DNA of 64,000 bases from JAJDYQ01 sp963662865 (GTDB lineage Bacteria > Pseudomonadota > Gammaproteobacteria > JAJDYQ01), in NCBI GenBank assembly GCA_963662865.1, contig OY759969.1:2418001-2482000 (forward strand), given 5' to 3'. How positions within the stretch are numbered: position 1 is the first letter of the stretch; each line of letters opens with the position of its first letter. The notes beneath the pieces were generated by a model. The model searched no databases. It saw nothing but the letters and a program-made list of their open reading frames with translations, and was not told where the DNA came from. The translations under genes were made by a program, and so were the position numbers. Shown here in pieces: positions 1-9,615 of the stretch.

Positions 1-1463
1 TCGCCGAGAGACGAAAGAAACTGGCCGGAATGCGCGAACGAGGAATGGCGTTCCCGAATGACTTTCGACGTACTCACATGGTGGGCCAGTTGGCGGAGCA
101 GCATGTCGAGCATGACAAAGAATATCTGCAAGGCGCGGCGATAAACGTAAGCGTCGCCGGTCGGATGATGAGCAAACGTATCATGGGAAAAGCCGGTTTT
201 GTGCATATTCAGGACATGTCCGGTAGGATTCAGCTTTATATTCAGCGGGATGCGCTGTCTGAGGGCCTTTATGATGGCGACTTCAAGCATTGGGATGTTG
301 GCGATATCGTGGGTGCCGAAGGGATGCTATTTAGAACCAACAAGGGTGAGCTTTCCGTGCGTGTGAATGTGGTCCGGCTGCTGACTAAATCTCTCAGACC
401 GTTACCGGAGAAGTTTCATGGGTTGACGGATACCGAAGCCCGTTACCGTCAGCGATATGTTGATCTTATTATGAGTCCGGAGGTGCGTGAGGTATTTTAC
501 AGGCGTTCAGCGATTATTGACTTTATGCGTGATTATTTTAAGGCGGCAGGTTTCCTCGAAGTGGAAACGCCGATGATGCACTCGATACCAGGGGGAGCCG
601 CTGCCCGACCATTTGAAACGCACCACAATGCGCTGGATATGCAATTGTATTTAAGAATCGCCCCTGAGCTTTATTTAAAGCGACTGGTAGTGGGTGGTAT
701 TGAAAGTGTGTTCGAGATTAATCGGAACTTTAGAAATGAAGGGTTATCCACTCGCCATAATCCCGAATTTACGATGATCGAATTTTACAAGGCTTATGCT
801 GATTATCATGATTTGATGGATCTGACGGAAGACCTGTTGCGTCGCATGACGAAGGCAGTTACAGGAACGACCACGTTGAATTACCAGGGTAAGGAGTATG
901 ATTTTTCACGGCCCTTTGTGCGCATGACCGTTAAGGAAGCCATTTTGCACTACAACAAGGATATTGATTCTCAGCAACTGGAATCTCCGGAGGCTGCCGG
1001 AGAGCTTGCAAAATCACTGCAAATCAATATTAAAGACGACTATCCGCTGGGCAGGATTCAACTGGAAATATTTGAAGGCACTGTAGAGCGCTTGCTTGAC
1101 CAACCGACATTTATCACGGCTTATCCCGCTGAGGTTTCGCCTTTGGCACGTCGCAACGACGACAATTCTGCGGTAACCGACCGTTTTGAACTTTTTGTGG
1201 CGGGACATGAACTCGCAAACGGGTTTTCGGAATTAAATGACGCCGAAGACCAGGTGGAGAGATTTAGACAGCAGGTGGAAGGAAAGGATGCAGGTTACCA
1301 TGAAGCCATGCACTACGATGCCGACTATATCACGGCACTGGAATATGGGTTACCGCCTACTGCCGGTGAAGGGATTGGTATTGATCGTCTGGTGATGTTG
1401 TTGACGGATTCGCCAGCCATACGGGATGTTTTACTGTTCCCACAAATGAAACCTGGGAAATAA
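1..1463 (+). CDS. lysS: Lysyl-tRNA synthetase, class II (5' end outside window)
   Basis: Charges tRNA-Lys with lysine in the cytoplasm. The frame is open from base 3 with no start: the residues before the first ATG at 30 (AERRKKLAG) match the N-terminal helix of bacterial LysRS, so the true start lies upstream of the window and roughly 20 residues are missing. 486 residues are visible, against about 505 in E. coli. The N-terminal OB-fold (about residues 50-150) precedes the class II catalytic core. Motif 2 is seen as [19 protein letters not shown] and motif 3 as [13 protein letters not shown] close to the end. The stop is TAA at 1461. The gene is intact apart from the window edge. It is followed by a foldback element and then by convergent ygfZ. 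Identification is secure. Confidence 0.97.
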   Translation, partial: AERRKKLAGMRERGMAFPNDFRRTHMVGQLAEQHVEHDKEYLQGAAINVSVAGRMMSKRIMGKAGFVHIQDMSGRIQLYIQRDALSEGLYDGDFKHWDVGDIVGAEGMLFRTNKGELSVRVNVVRLLTKSLRPLPEKFHGLTDTEARYRQRYVDLIMSPEVREVFYRRSAIIDFMRDYFKAAGFLEVETPMMHSIPGGAAARPFETHHNALDMQLYLRIAPELYLKRLVVGGIESVFEINRNFRNEGLSTRHNPEFTMIEFYKAYADYHDLMDLTEDLLRRMTKAVTGTTTLNYQGKEYDFSRPFVRMTVKEAILHYNKDIDSQQLESPEAAGELAKSLQINIKDDYPLGRIQLEIFEGTVERLLDQPTFITAYPAEVSPLARRNDDNSAVTDRFELFVAGHELANGFSELNDAEDQVERFRQQVEGKDAGYHEAMHYDADYITALEYGLPPTAGEGIGIDRLVMLLTDSPAIRDVLLFPQMKPGK

Positions 1464-1497
1464 CCTGCATTTTTATCATTACAGAATTTTCTAATCT

Positions 1498-1640
1498 GGC
1501 AGGCGGTTGAAATTCTACTCATGCGGCACGATATGGCGTTAAAAATGACCTCAAAAGGCTCATTGATTCTGGGTAAACTGCGCTTTTCGGCCATTTTTGC
1601 TTTGTCTCGCACTCGCCTGAGCGAATTTCAACAACCTGCT
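1498..1640. repeat. Long imperfect foldback (MITE-like) element
   Basis: A stretch of about 140 bases whose two halves are imperfect reverse complements. The left arm starts GGCAGGCGGTTGAAATTC (1498-1515). The right arm ends GAATTTCAACAACCTGCT (1623-1640), which reverse-complements to AGCAGGTTGTTGAAATTC. Further in, AAAAATGACCTCAAAAG on the left pairs with CTTTTCGGCCATTTTT on the right, so complementarity runs through the element to a loop near 1565-1575. It fills the space between the convergent genes lysS and ygfZ, and its right end touches the ygfZ stop codon. As RNA it would form one long hairpin and could end transcription from both sides. A non-autonomous mobile element is the likely origin, but no second copy was seen here. 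Confidence 0.55.
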
Positions 1641-2682
1641 AAAGCTCAACCTTGTAGGGGAGAGCCGCTATTTCGAGTTTCGGCCCGTTTGCATCGCCCA
1701 GATAAATATCCGTTGATTGTGCATCCTCGATCTGAATGACTGCCAGGGCAGCGTAACCCCCATCAGGGTGGCGCTCGACATTCACAATACTTCCTGTCCT
1801 GCTACCAGTATCGTCTTTGCTACTGTATAGGTCTTGATTGGTTGCCGGGCGGGAATCGCTCTTTATTCGAGCAAGGTACATACGCTTTTTCAATTTCCCC
1901 AGATAATGCATTCGGGCGACAATCTCCTGTCCGGGATAACAGCCTTTTGTGAGACTTAACCCGTCTATGACCTGATAGTTCAGCATCTGGGGGACGAACT
2001 TTTCTGAGTTCGGGAGCGTTATGTGCGGAATTCCGGCGAGTATTTCTATGAGTTTCCAGGCTTCTGGTCCCACTGGCGCGCTATCGACATCCAGTTGAGT
2101 CCATACATCCTGGATGTTGGCCTCATCGCTATAGACTTCATAACTGGGGGTGATGCCCGGGACGCGAATCACGGTCAGGTTGCTACAATAACGTGCCTCA
2201 TTTACCTCAGAGGGCATGGCGTCAAGCACTTCAGCCAGTTTTTTGTCGGCTGTTTTCCCGGAGAGCCCGATCCGCACAAAACTGTTTGAGACATTTTCGA
2301 TGCTTACCTGACTTCTCATCCTGTACATACCGAGTTTTTTAATTATGGACTCTACCATTTCTGCGGGAAAGCGCAGATAAGTGGTTTCATTCCGCTTGAA
2401 GACGCGAAAATTGGCAATGAGTCGCCCTTTGGGGTTGCAATAGCCGTTGAGCTGGCTGTGATTCTCATCCAGAGATTGAACATCATTAATGAACTGGCTA
2501 TGCAGAAAGTTGTCACTGTCGGTGCCGCTGATAGCCAGTAGAGCATAATGGCTCAGGTCACAGATGATGTTACCGCCCAAAACCATCCTCAGCTCTCTTT
2601 CAGGATTTCCGAAATGAACCAGACGGTTATCTTCAAACTCCGCACCGTTTTGCGCCAGAAAAGCCTGCCAGTCGGTTTGCAT
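1639..2682 (-). CDS. ygfZ: YgfZ/GcvT-domain folate-binding protein
   Basis: Tetrahydrofolate-dependent factor for maintaining or repairing certain Fe-S proteins (established for the family, for example MiaB-type enzymes). The protein has 347 residues in a GcvT-like fold. The family signature around the conserved cysteine is present as LTKGCYPGQEIVARMHYLG in the C-terminal third. The start is taken at 2682 (MQTDWQAFL) because GGAG lies 7 bases upstream; a longer frame to 2778 adds 32 residues that look non-homologous. It is divergent from the sdh operon, which encodes an Fe-S enzyme, a sensible although not proven functional neighbour. The gene appears intact. Confidence 0.9.
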   Translation of the reverse strand: MQTDWQAFLAQNGAEFEDNRLVHFGNPERELRMVLGGNIICDLSHYALLAISGTDSDNFLHSQFINDVQSLDENHSQLNGYCNPKGRLIANFRVFKRNETTYLRFPAEMVESIIKKLGMYRMRSQVSIENVSNSFVRIGLSGKTADKKLAEVLDAMPSEVNEARYCSNLTVIRVPGITPSYEVYSDEANIQDVWTQLDVDSAPVGPEAWKLIEILAGIPHITLPNSEKFVPQMLNYQVIDGLSLTKGCYPGQEIVARMHYLGKLKKRMYLARIKSDSRPATNQDLYSSKDDTGSRTGSIVNVERHPDGGYAALAVIQIEDAQSTDIYLGDANGPKLEIAALPYKVEL

Positions 2683-2827
2683 GTCATTACTCCATTGGAT
2701 ATTTTTTGTTGAAAAGTTTAGCGGACTCTTTCGGCGATTTCTCCTAAGTATGGTATTCTGGGATACTGTAAGACACAAACTTTTGTTTATGATCTGCTAT
2801 ATTACTGGAAATTAATAACGAAAAATC

Positions 2828-3208
2828 ATGATGCAATCAGGACAACGTCCCAAATATCTGAATTTGATTCAGATTCGTCTGCCGATCCCTGGTATTGTTT
2901 CGATTGCGCACCGTATTTCAGGTGTCCTGATGTTTTTGGCGATTCCATTTATCGCCTATACGCTCCATGTTGCTGTGCAGGGTGAAGCCGGTTTCCTTGA
3001 AATCAGCATATTAATGGACAATGTAGTCATAAAGCTGGCTTTATTTGTGCTGATATGGTCTTTGTTGCACCATCTGTTCGCAGGTATTCGTTACCTGCTG
3101 ATTGACATTGATATCGGCGTGGATAAACCGTCGGCGCGTGCGAGTGCGGCAATTGTGATGGCAGCGGCAATAGTTTCTGCAGTGATTATGGGGGCAATCC
3201 TGATATGA
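2828..3208 (+). CDS. sdhC: Succinate dehydrogenase cytochrome b556 subunit
   Basis: Membrane anchor of complex II, carrying part of the haem b and ubiquinone sites. 126 residues with three hydrophobic helices. Family features seen are RPKYLNL at the N-terminus, the quinone-site segment IAHRISGVLMFL, and HHLFAGIRYLLIDID, which includes the haem-ligand histidine and the conserved G-I-R. Two ATG codons stand in tandem at 2828 and 2831, and either could start; the Shine-Dalgarno sequence is weak. It is first in an sdhC-sdhD-sdhA-sdhB-sdhE operon and overlaps sdhD by four bases (ATGA). The 145-base gap to divergent ygfZ must hold the operon promoter, but I could not pick convincing -35/-10 boxes. 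Confidence 0.95.
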   Translation: MMQSGQRPKYLNLIQIRLPIPGIVSIAHRISGVLMFLAIPFIAYTLHVAVQGEAGFLEISILMDNVVIKLALFVLIWSLLHHLFAGIRYLLIDIDIGVDKPSARASAAIVMAAAIVSAVIMGAILI

Positions 3209-3543
3209 GCCGAAAAGTATCCGGATTCAAAGCCTGGGTTGTTCAAAGAGTGAGCGCCATCTATCTGGGTATCTACTTTCTATATGTCTTGCAGCATTTT
3301 ATTCTGGTTCCACCGGCGACACACCATGATCTCGTAATGTGGTTCGCATCTCCCATGGTCGTTATCACTATGGCATTATTTTTTCTGTTGCTGCTCCTGC
3401 ATGCGTGGATTGGAGTACGCGATGTGATAATTGACTATATACACCACCTCGGTATCAGGTTGGTGGTATTGGCATTGATTGCCATTCTGCTGGTGGGTTG
3501 CGGATTTTCCGTATTTCGATCTTTAATATTGGTGGCCACATGA
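3205..3543 (+). CDS. sdhD: Succinate dehydrogenase membrane anchor subunit
   Basis: Second membrane subunit of complex II, forming the quinone pocket with SdhC. 112 residues with three predicted transmembrane helices. The conserved segments are [18 protein letters not shown] near the N-terminus and [19 protein letters not shown], which includes the R-D-V-x-x-D-Y element found near the ubiquinone site in SdhD. It starts at ATG 3205, overlapping the sdhC stop, and its own TGA overlaps the sdhA ATG by four bases (3540-3543), so the three genes are translationally coupled. It is intact and of normal length for the family. Confidence 0.94.
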   Translation: MSRKVSGFKAWVVQRVSAIYLGIYFLYVLQHFILVPPATHHDLVMWFASPMVVITMALFFLLLLLHAWIGVRDVIIDYIHHLGIRLVVLALIAILLVGCGFSVFRSLILVAT

Positions 3544-5300
3544 CGATAGAGAGGCGTCAATTCGATGCGTTGATTATTGGTGCTGGAGGATGTGGCTTGA
3601 GAGCCGCGCTCGAACTGGCGCAGGCAAACCAGAAAGTGGCTGTCATTTCAAAGGTATTCCCGACACGTTCGCATACTGTTGCCGCCCAGGGAGGAGTGAA
3701 TGCTGCTCTGGCTAACGTGTTGCCTGATAACTGGCACTGGCATATGTTCGATACCGTAAAGGGAAGCGACTATCTCGGTGACCAGGATGCTATCGAGTAT
3801 ATGTGCCGCGCTGCGCCCAGGATTGTTTACGAACTGGAGCATATGGGTGTGCCTTTTTCAAGACTGGATAACGGCAAGATGTACCAGCGCAAGTTTGGAG
3901 GACAGAGCCAGAATTTCGGCGGTGAGCAGGCGGCCAGAACCACGCCGGCCGCAGACAGAACAGGTCATGCCATTTTACATGCCCTGTATCAGCAGAATAT
4001 TAAATCCAGGACCCATTTTTTTGATGAATACTTCGTTACCGATCTGATCCGGGATGAAGATGGCACTGCTCTGGGTGCCTTGGCAATCTCCATTGAAACC
4101 GGGGAAATGACTCTGATCTCAGCGCGTACCACATTGATTGCAACCGGCGGAGCCGGGCAGATATTCAAAACGACATCAAATGCACTGATTAATACCGGTG
4201 ACGGGACGGCGATGGCGCTTCGTGCCGGCATACCAATATCGGACATGGAGTTTTTCCAGTTTCATCCCACCGGCATTGCGGATCATGGCATGCTGATTAC
4301 CGAAGGTGCGCGTGGGGAAGGCGGTTATCTCTTGAACAATGAAGGTGAGCGCTTCATGGAACGCTACGCACCGAACGCTAAAGATCTGGCCAGCCGTGAT
4401 GTTGTCAGTCGATCTATCGCCACGGAAGTAAGAGAAGGCCGTGGGTGTGGACCGAACAAGAACTACTGCCTGCTCAAGCTTAATCATCTGGACGAGGAAA
4501 CAATCGCCAAGCGCCTGCCGGGTATCCGCCAGACCTGTATTACCTTTCTGAGTATTGATCCGGTGGAAGAATCCATACCGGTCTTTCCTACGGCACATTA
4601 TGCGATGGGAGGGATTCCCACGAACCGATTTGGTGAGATTATTACTCCCGCCGGTCAAGGTCAGGAATCTATTCCGGGGCTTTATGCGGCAGGCGAGGCA
4701 GCCTGCGTGTCTGTACATGGTGCCAATCGTTTAGGTGGTAATTCACTGCTTGATATTCTTGTATTCGGGCGTGCGTCGGCGCATAACATGATTGACTATA
4801 TGAAGCAGAATCGTTATCACCGCCCCATGAATGAAGAAGCGGTAGAAAAAGCGGTCGCCAGATTGCAGAAATGGGAGCGCAAGGGGGATGGTGAGTCCGT
4901 GTCGGATTTACGTGCTGAAACGCAACGGGTGATGGAAGAACACTGTAGCGTCTTCAGAACGCAGGAGGTAATGGACGAAGGCGTGGAGAAAATTCGCACC
5001 ATCTACCGACGCTTGGACGAGGTTGTAATACATGACCACAGCAAGGTTTTCAATACGGCACGCATAGAGGCTTTGGAAACCGAAAACCTTGTGGTCAATG
5101 CGCTTGCCACCGTGGTATGTGCCGCTGCCCGCCAGGAAAGTCGTGGTGCCCATTCGCGCATTGATTATCCGGATAGAGATGATAAAAACTGGTTAAAACA
5201 CAGCCTCTTTTATTTGGAAGACGAACGGATTGAGTACAAAGCCGTTGAGATGAAACCATTAGGCGTTGATTCTTTTCCGCCAAAGCCACGTACCTATTAA
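3540..5300 (+). CDS. sdhA: Succinate dehydrogenase flavoprotein subunit
   Basis: Catalytic subunit of complex II; oxidises succinate to fumarate on covalently bound FAD. 586 residues. The FAD-binding Rossmann motif [11 protein letters not shown] lies at residues 14-24, and the histidine that carries covalent FAD is His45 in [10 protein letters not shown]. The substrate-site segment HPTGI and the C-terminal [19 protein letters not shown] are present. The start is set at ATG 3540 from the ATGA overlap with sdhD and agreement with the family N-terminus; a frame beginning 14 codons earlier is an artefact. The downstream sdhE product would be its flavinylation factor. No lesion is seen. Confidence 0.98.
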   Translation: MTIERRQFDALIIGAGGCGLRAALELAQANQKVAVISKVFPTRSHTVAAQGGVNAALANVLPDNWHWHMFDTVKGSDYLGDQDAIEYMCRAAPRIVYELEHMGVPFSRLDNGKMYQRKFGGQSQNFGGEQAARTTPAADRTGHAILHALYQQNIKSRTHFFDEYFVTDLIRDEDGTALGALAISIETGEMTLISARTTLIATGGAGQIFKTTSNALINTGDGTAMALRAGIPISDMEFFQFHPTGIADHGMLITEGARGEGGYLLNNEGERFMERYAPNAKDLASRDVVSRSIATEVREGRGCGPNKNYCLLKLNHLDEETIAKRLPGIRQTCITFLSIDPVEESIPVFPTAHYAMGGIPTNRFGEIITPAGQGQESIPGLYAAGEAACVSVHGANRLGGNSLLDILVFGRASAHNMIDYMKQNRYHRPMNEEAVEKAVARLQKWERKGDGESVSDLRAETQRVMEEHCSVFRTQEVMDEGVEKIRTIYRRLDEVVIHDHSKVFNTARIEALETENLVVNALATVVCAAARQESRGAHSRIDYPDRDDKNWLKHSLFYLEDERIEYKAVEMKPLGVDSFPPKPRTY

Positions 5301-5324
5301 AAAGTTGAGGAAGGTATCCATATC

Positions 5325-6020
5325 ATGAAATTCTCAATCTATCGCTACGACCCGGAATCCGATCAAAAACCAAAGATGGTTGATTATGAACTGGAGAATA
5401 TCCCACGTGGTATGATGTTGCTTGGTGCCTTGCTTGAGCTGAAAAAGCAGGATGAAACCTTGAGCTTTCGGCGTTCCTGTGGCGAGGGCGTATGTGGTTC
5501 CGATGGCATGAATGTAAACGGTAAAAACCGTCTTGCCTGTCTGACATCGGTGGAAGAGCTATCAGAACCGGTTACTCTCCGGCCATTGCCCGGTTTGCCT
5601 GTGATCAGGGACCTGATTATTGATATGAGTCAGTTCTATCAACAGTATCGGGCGGTAAAACCATGGATCGTGAACAATGATCCCGAACCTGAGCATGAAA
5701 GGCTGCAAAGCCCCGAAGACAGAGACAAACTTGACGGATTATACGAATGTATTTTATGTGCCTGCTGCTCCACTTCCTGTCCGTCATTCTGGTGGAATCC
5801 TGATAAATTTTTGGGACCTGCTGCACTATTGCAGGCCAATCGTTATATTCAGGACAGCCGCGATCAGGCGACAGATGAGCGGCTGGACGCATTGGAAGAT
5901 CCCTATAAACTGTTTCGCTGCCACACGATTATGAATTGTGTCGATGCCTGTCCCAAGGATCTGAACCCGACGGCGGCAATTGGCCATATCAAACAAATGA
6001 TGCTTAAGCGGTCCGTCTGA
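5325..6020 (+). CDS. sdhB: Succinate dehydrogenase iron-sulfur subunit
   Basis: Electron-transfer subunit of complex II, linking SdhA flavin to the quinone. 231 residues. All three clusters are visible: the [2Fe-2S] ligands in CGEGVCGSDGMNVNG with a later C (LAC), the first part of the [4Fe-4S]/[3Fe-4S] set in CILCACCSTSCPSFWWN, and the second in CHTIMNCVDACPKDLNP. It begins 24 bases after sdhA with GAGGAAGG-like Shine-Dalgarno sequence upstream. Length and motifs agree with the E. coli protein. Confidence 0.98.
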   Translation: MKFSIYRYDPESDQKPKMVDYELENIPRGMMLLGALLELKKQDETLSFRRSCGEGVCGSDGMNVNGKNRLACLTSVEELSEPVTLRPLPGLPVIRDLIIDMSQFYQQYRAVKPWIVNNDPEPEHERLQSPEDRDKLDGLYECILCACCSTSCPSFWWNPDKFLGPAALLQANRYIQDSRDQATDERLDALEDPYKLFRCHTIMNCVDACPKDLNPTAAIGHIKQMMLKRSV

Positions 6021-6059
6021 TTGACTGAATGCTGTGGTCAATCAAGGTACACCTCCGGC

Positions 6060-6296
6060 ATGAAACCGGAAGTGCGAAAACTTCTTTGGCGGTCCCGGCG
6101 GGGCGTGCTGGAACTTGATACGCTGTTTCGCAAATACCTGACAGACCAGAGCGAAGAACTGTCAGATGAACAATTGGCTCAGCTTGAGAAATTACTGACG
6201 TATCAGGACCAGGACCTGTTCGACGCTTTTTCGGGAAAGAAACCTCTTGCTGATCCGGAATTGAATCGTTATTTTCATACGATAAAAAATTCGTGA
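6060..6296 (+). CDS. sdhE: FAD assembly factor SdhE
   Basis: Small factor that promotes covalent attachment of FAD to SdhA (family knowledge). The signature RGxxE is present as RSRRGVLELD. From ATG 6060 the protein has 78 residues, close to the family norm of 80-90. The frame is open back to a TTG directly after the sdhB stop (6021), but those 13 extra residues do not resemble family N-termini. The ribosome-binding site before 6060 is poor (AAGG about 13 bases up), so translation may depend on coupling to sdhB. An imperfect hairpin (TGAGGC...GCCTCA, about 6359-6375) follows the gene. Confidence 0.88.
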   Translation: MKPEVRKLLWRSRRGVLELDTLFRKYLTDQSEELSDEQLAQLEKLLTYQDQDLFDAFSGKKPLADPELNRYFHTIKNS

Positions 6297-6511
6297 TAGA
6301 ACGATGCAATAATTATGCTGCCTCGTATATTATCATTGCGCCCCGGTAATCATTATTATGAGGCTGAAGGCCTCACTAACGGACCTTAGGTAACATTACG
6401 GTTTAGGCGATGGCATATGCGATTGATGATTTTACAAGGATTTCTCTTCTCAGCTTCCCGGGTTTCCGGTGGCCAGGGTGCTGAGACATTAACAGGTCTC
6501 GGAGTATTTGA

Positions 6512-7114
6512 ATGGGCATTAAGAGCACTGCCAACAACTATGGTTCGATAGCAAAGTGGTTTCATTGGCTAACGGCTTTGTTGTTTCTAGGATCTTATAT
6601 CAGTGTTTATTATCGGCACTGGTTTACGGAAGAGAAAACCTCTGAAAATTGAATTGCCCTTCAAGTGCATTTGTCTATCGGGGTTACTATAGCCGTTGTT
6701 GTAGCACTTCGGATTATTTGGCGTATCATTAACCGAGCGCCGGATTTGGGGCCAGGTACGAAGCTGGAGCATCTGGCGGCGCATACAGGCCACTATGCTT
6801 TATATGCCATTATGATCATCATGCCTGTTACAGGCTATGTGGGCACTGGAGTCGATACGGAATTTTTTTTCATGTTCGATATACCAAAGTTTGAGAATAC
6901 GCTGCTATTTGATTCTCTGATCATTAGCGGGCTGGGGATTACGTTCAAGGAGTTCGAAGAACCTATAGACTTTATTCATAAAAACATATTGGGAGCATGG
7001 CTGGTGTGGCTTTTAATATTGGGGCATGCTTCGGCTGCGTTGTACCATCATTTCTTCAAAAGAGACAGAACCCTGCAAAAAATGACAATCAGCAACTTCG
7101 AGAAAAAAGCATAA
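6512..7114 (+). pseudogene. Cytochrome b561-type membrane protein, interrupted by in-frame TGA
   Basis: Di-haem membrane cytochrome of the b561/YodB family, which passes electrons between quinol and periplasmic acceptors. Translation from ATG 6512 (GGAG 7 bases upstream) gives an N-terminus with AKWFHWLTALLFLG, typical of the family, then RHWFTEEKTSEN followed by TGA at 6650-6652 (codon 47). The same frame continues with IALQVHLSIGV and runs to 7114, 200 codons in all, with further helices and conserved histidines (LEHLAAHTGHYALYAIMII). Relatives have W where the TGA stands, so a single TGG-to-TGA change explains the break. Other genes in the window use TGA as an ordinary stop, so recoding is unlikely. 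The rest of the frame is undamaged, so the mutation is recent, or a sequencing error. Confidence 0.85.
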
Positions 7115-7237
7115 AGCAAACTATTCGGAAATTTACTTCCTGTTTGACGGTAGTGATCCGGGAATATTTTGATACCCTCTTCTGGTCGCAGGTTCTATCT
7201 ACACTTTGTTTCCGGGAGCAGGAGGGAATCCCAAATA

Positions 7238-8884
7238 TTAGGAATGATATTGGCAGCTTGATTTAGGGGGGCACGTACCTGCGAGGGCAAAATTGGAGGG
7301 TACTAATACGGTATCCACAGGTTCTTTGTCTTTATAGGGTTCCGGGTAGTCGAGTGTGCAATGCAGTCCGCGGCTTTCCTTGCGATGCTGTGCGCAACGT
7401 ATAATCAGGTTGGCGCAGGTTGACAGGTTTCTGAGTTCCAGCAAGTCACTGGTGATGCGGAAGTTGGAATAGTATTCATCAATCTCAAGAAGCAGTAATT
7501 CGGCTCGGTGGCGTGCCCGCTCCAGGCGCTTGTCAGTCCGGACGATACCGACGTAGTCCCACATAAAGCGCCGCAGCTCATCCCAGTTGTGGGATACCAC
7601 TACTTCCTCATCCGAGTCCGTTACACGGCTTTCATCCCACGCCGACAGTTTGGTGATTATCTGTATATCATGAATTCTTTTGTTGATGTGCTTGCTGGCG
7701 GTGCGTGCGAATATCAGGCATTCCAGCAGTGAGTTGCTGGCCATGCGATTGGCTCCGTGTAAGCCGGTACAGGCGACTTCTCCAATGGCATACAGGCCAG
7801 GCAGATCGGTTTCGCCGTACAGACTGGTCATTACGCCGCCGCAGGTATAGTGAGCCGCCGGGACAATTGGTACCGGTTCTTTGGCCAGGTCAAAGCCAAA
7901 GCGCTTACAACGTGCATATACATTTGGGAAGTGAGTTTCGATGAAGTCTACCGATTTATGGCTGATATCAAGATATAAAAATTCGGCACCAATACGTTTC
8001 ATTTCATGATCAATAGCGCGGGCGACGACATCGCGTGGGGCCAGTTCCGCCCGATCATCGAATCTGTCCATGAAGCGCTTGCCATCCGGCAGCCTGAGTA
8101 ATGCGCCTTCACCCCGTAATGCTTCGGTTATCAGAAATGATTTGGCCTCCGAATGGTACAGGCAGGTTGGGTGAAACTGTATAAATTCCATATTGGCTAC
8201 ACGGCATCCAGCACGCCACGCCATGGCAATGCCATCCCCGGTTGATCCGTCAGGATTGGAGGTGTAGGCATACACTTTATTAGCACCGCCCGTGGCAAGT
8301 ACAACTGCTTTGGCGGCTATGGTATTGATCGAATTATTGCGTATGTCGAGGACATAAGCCCCCAGACAGCGATTATATTTCCTGCCTATCTTGGATGCGG
8401 TAATCAGATCAATGGCAATGTGATGGGGCATTAATGTGATATTGATGGCCTGTTGCGCGGAGCTCACAAGGACGCTTTCAACGGCTTTGCCGGTCGTATC
8501 CGCCGAATGAACAACACGTCGATGACTGTGACCGCCTTCCCGCGTCAAGTGAAGTTCTTGCCCGTTCTCGCGGGTAAATTCCACTCCCTGCTCAATTAGC
8601 CATTGAATCGCGGCGGGACCCTCTGAAACGACATAACGGACAGTGTCTTCGTGGCACAGACCACCACCGATCTGTATCGTGTCCTGAGCGTGTGATTCCG
8701 CACTGTCTTCTTGATTCAGAACGGCAGATATGCCACCTTGTGCGTAGTAGGTACTCGACTCTTCGAGGGTATTCTTTGATATAACGCATACCTGCAATGA
8801 CGGATCGAGCTGCAGAGCGAGCCCAAGCCCGGCTGCCCCGCTGCCTAGAATAAGAACATCAAATTGTGCCTGTTTTTGAGACAA
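7238..8884 (-). CDS. nadB: L-aspartate oxidase
   Basis: First step of de novo NAD synthesis: oxidises L-aspartate to iminoaspartate, which NadA then uses. 548 residues, a member of the SdhA/FrdA flavoprotein family. Seen are the FAD motif [13 protein letters not shown] near the N-terminus, the [14 protein letters not shown] segment, which lacks the covalent-FAD histidine of SdhA as expected for NadB, and [19 protein letters not shown] near the C-terminal part. It starts at ATG 8884, divergent from rpoE as in many gammaproteobacteria. It is intact. The separate placement of nadA and nadC is not visible here. Confidence 0.96.
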   Translation of the reverse strand: MSQKQAQFDVLILGSGAAGLGLALQLDPSLQVCVISKNTLEESSTYYAQGGISAVLNQEDSAESHAQDTIQIGGGLCHEDTVRYVVSEGPAAIQWLIEQGVEFTRENGQELHLTREGGHSHRRVVHSADTTGKAVESVLVSSAQQAINITLMPHHIAIDLITASKIGRKYNRCLGAYVLDIRNNSINTIAAKAVVLATGGANKVYAYTSNPDGSTGDGIAMAWRAGCRVANMEFIQFHPTCLYHSEAKSFLITEALRGEGALLRLPDGKRFMDRFDDRAELAPRDVVARAIDHEMKRIGAEFLYLDISHKSVDFIETHFPNVYARCKRFGFDLAKEPVPIVPAAHYTCGGVMTSLYGETDLPGLYAIGEVACTGLHGANRMASNSLLECLIFARTASKHINKRIHDIQIITKLSAWDESRVTDSDEEVVVSHNWDELRRFMWDYVGIVRTDKRLERARHRAELLLLEIDEYYSNFRITSDLLELRNLSTCANLIIRCAQHRKESRGLHCTLDYPEPYKDKEPVDTVLVPSNFALAGTCPPKSSCQYHS

Positions 8885-8936
8885 TGCTGAATGTGATCGT
8901 AAAAAAACTTATGTTAACTTTTTTGAACATGAAAAC

Positions 8937-8962
8937 GAACTTTAGTAACAATTTTCTGTCCT
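8937..8962 (+). promoter_or_regulatory. Candidate sigma-E-type promoter upstream of rpoE
   Basis: GAACTTT at 8937-8943 matches the core of the sigma-E -35 box (GGAACTTT). A TC dinucleotide at 8959-8960, followed by an A/T-rich stretch, sits 15 bases downstream where the -10 TCnnA would lie. It is 50 bases upstream of the rpoE start, which would fit the known autoregulation of rpoE. The -10 match is weak, so this is only a proposal. Confidence 0.35.
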
Positions 8963-9012
8963 TAACTGTGACCAAAGTGGCTTGGCTCATGGCTAAGATG
9001 AGGGTGGTCTGA

Positions 9013-9588
9013 GTGAGCGAAGTGACAACGGATCAGGAGCTGGTCAGCCGGGTTCAGGCTGGTGATAAAAGGTCATTTGACCTGCTGGTACTGAAGTACC
9101 AGAACAAAATTGTGAAACTGGTTTCACGGTTTGTTCATGATCCGATGGAAGCTCAGGATGTCGCGCAGGAGGCGTTTATCAAGGCTTTTCGTGCGATTGG
9201 TTCGTTTCGCGGAGATAGTGCGTTTTATACTTGGCTATATCGTATTGCTACGAATGCAGCTAAAAACCATCTGGTGTCACAGAGTCGTCGGCCACCGTTC
9301 AACGGTGTAGATGCAACAGAGGCGGAGCAATATGCTGTGGATACTCGGCTAAAGGAAAAAACCACCCCCGAGGGGTTGGCAATGACCGAAGAGCTCAAAC
9401 AGGTGATATTTCACATGATATCCAGTTTGCCTGATGATCTGAGAGAGGCTATCACGCTTCGTGAGATTGAGAATATGAGCTATGAAGACATTGCATTGGT
9501 TATGGGATGTCCGGTTGGAACCGTGCGTTCCAGGATATTCCGGGCGCGTGACGCGATTGATCGGAAAATTCGACCTTTGTTAAGTTAA
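9013..9588 (+). CDS. rpoE: RNA polymerase sigma factor RpoE (sigma-24/AlgU)
   Basis: Extracytoplasmic-function sigma factor for envelope stress, held inactive by RseA at the inner membrane. 191 residues, nearly collinear with E. coli RpoE. Region 2 is seen as AQDVAQEAFIKAFRAIGSFR with FYTWLYRIATNAAKNHL. Region 4 helix-turn-helix is LREIENMSYEDIALVMGCP followed by VGTVRSRIFRARDAI. The start is GTG at 9013. It heads the rpoE-rseA-rseB-rseC-degP operon; rseA follows after a 27-base gap. Confidence 0.97.
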   Translation: MSEVTTDQELVSRVQAGDKRSFDLLVLKYQNKIVKLVSRFVHDPMEAQDVAQEAFIKAFRAIGSFRGDSAFYTWLYRIATNAAKNHLVSQSRRPPFNGVDATEAEQYAVDTRLKEKTTPEGLAMTEELKQVIFHMISSLPDDLREAITLREIENMSYEDIALVMGCPVGTVRSRIFRARDAIDRKIRPLLS

Positions 9589-9615
9589 TGAATGCAGTGC
9601 ATAGAGAGCAGAATA

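Noticed and set aside
6650..6652. TGA read as tryptophan or selenocysteine in the b561 gene
   Set aside because: TGA is the normal stop of sdhD, sdhB, era and others in this window, and there is no SECIS-like hairpin or reason for selenocysteine at a membrane-edge tryptophan.
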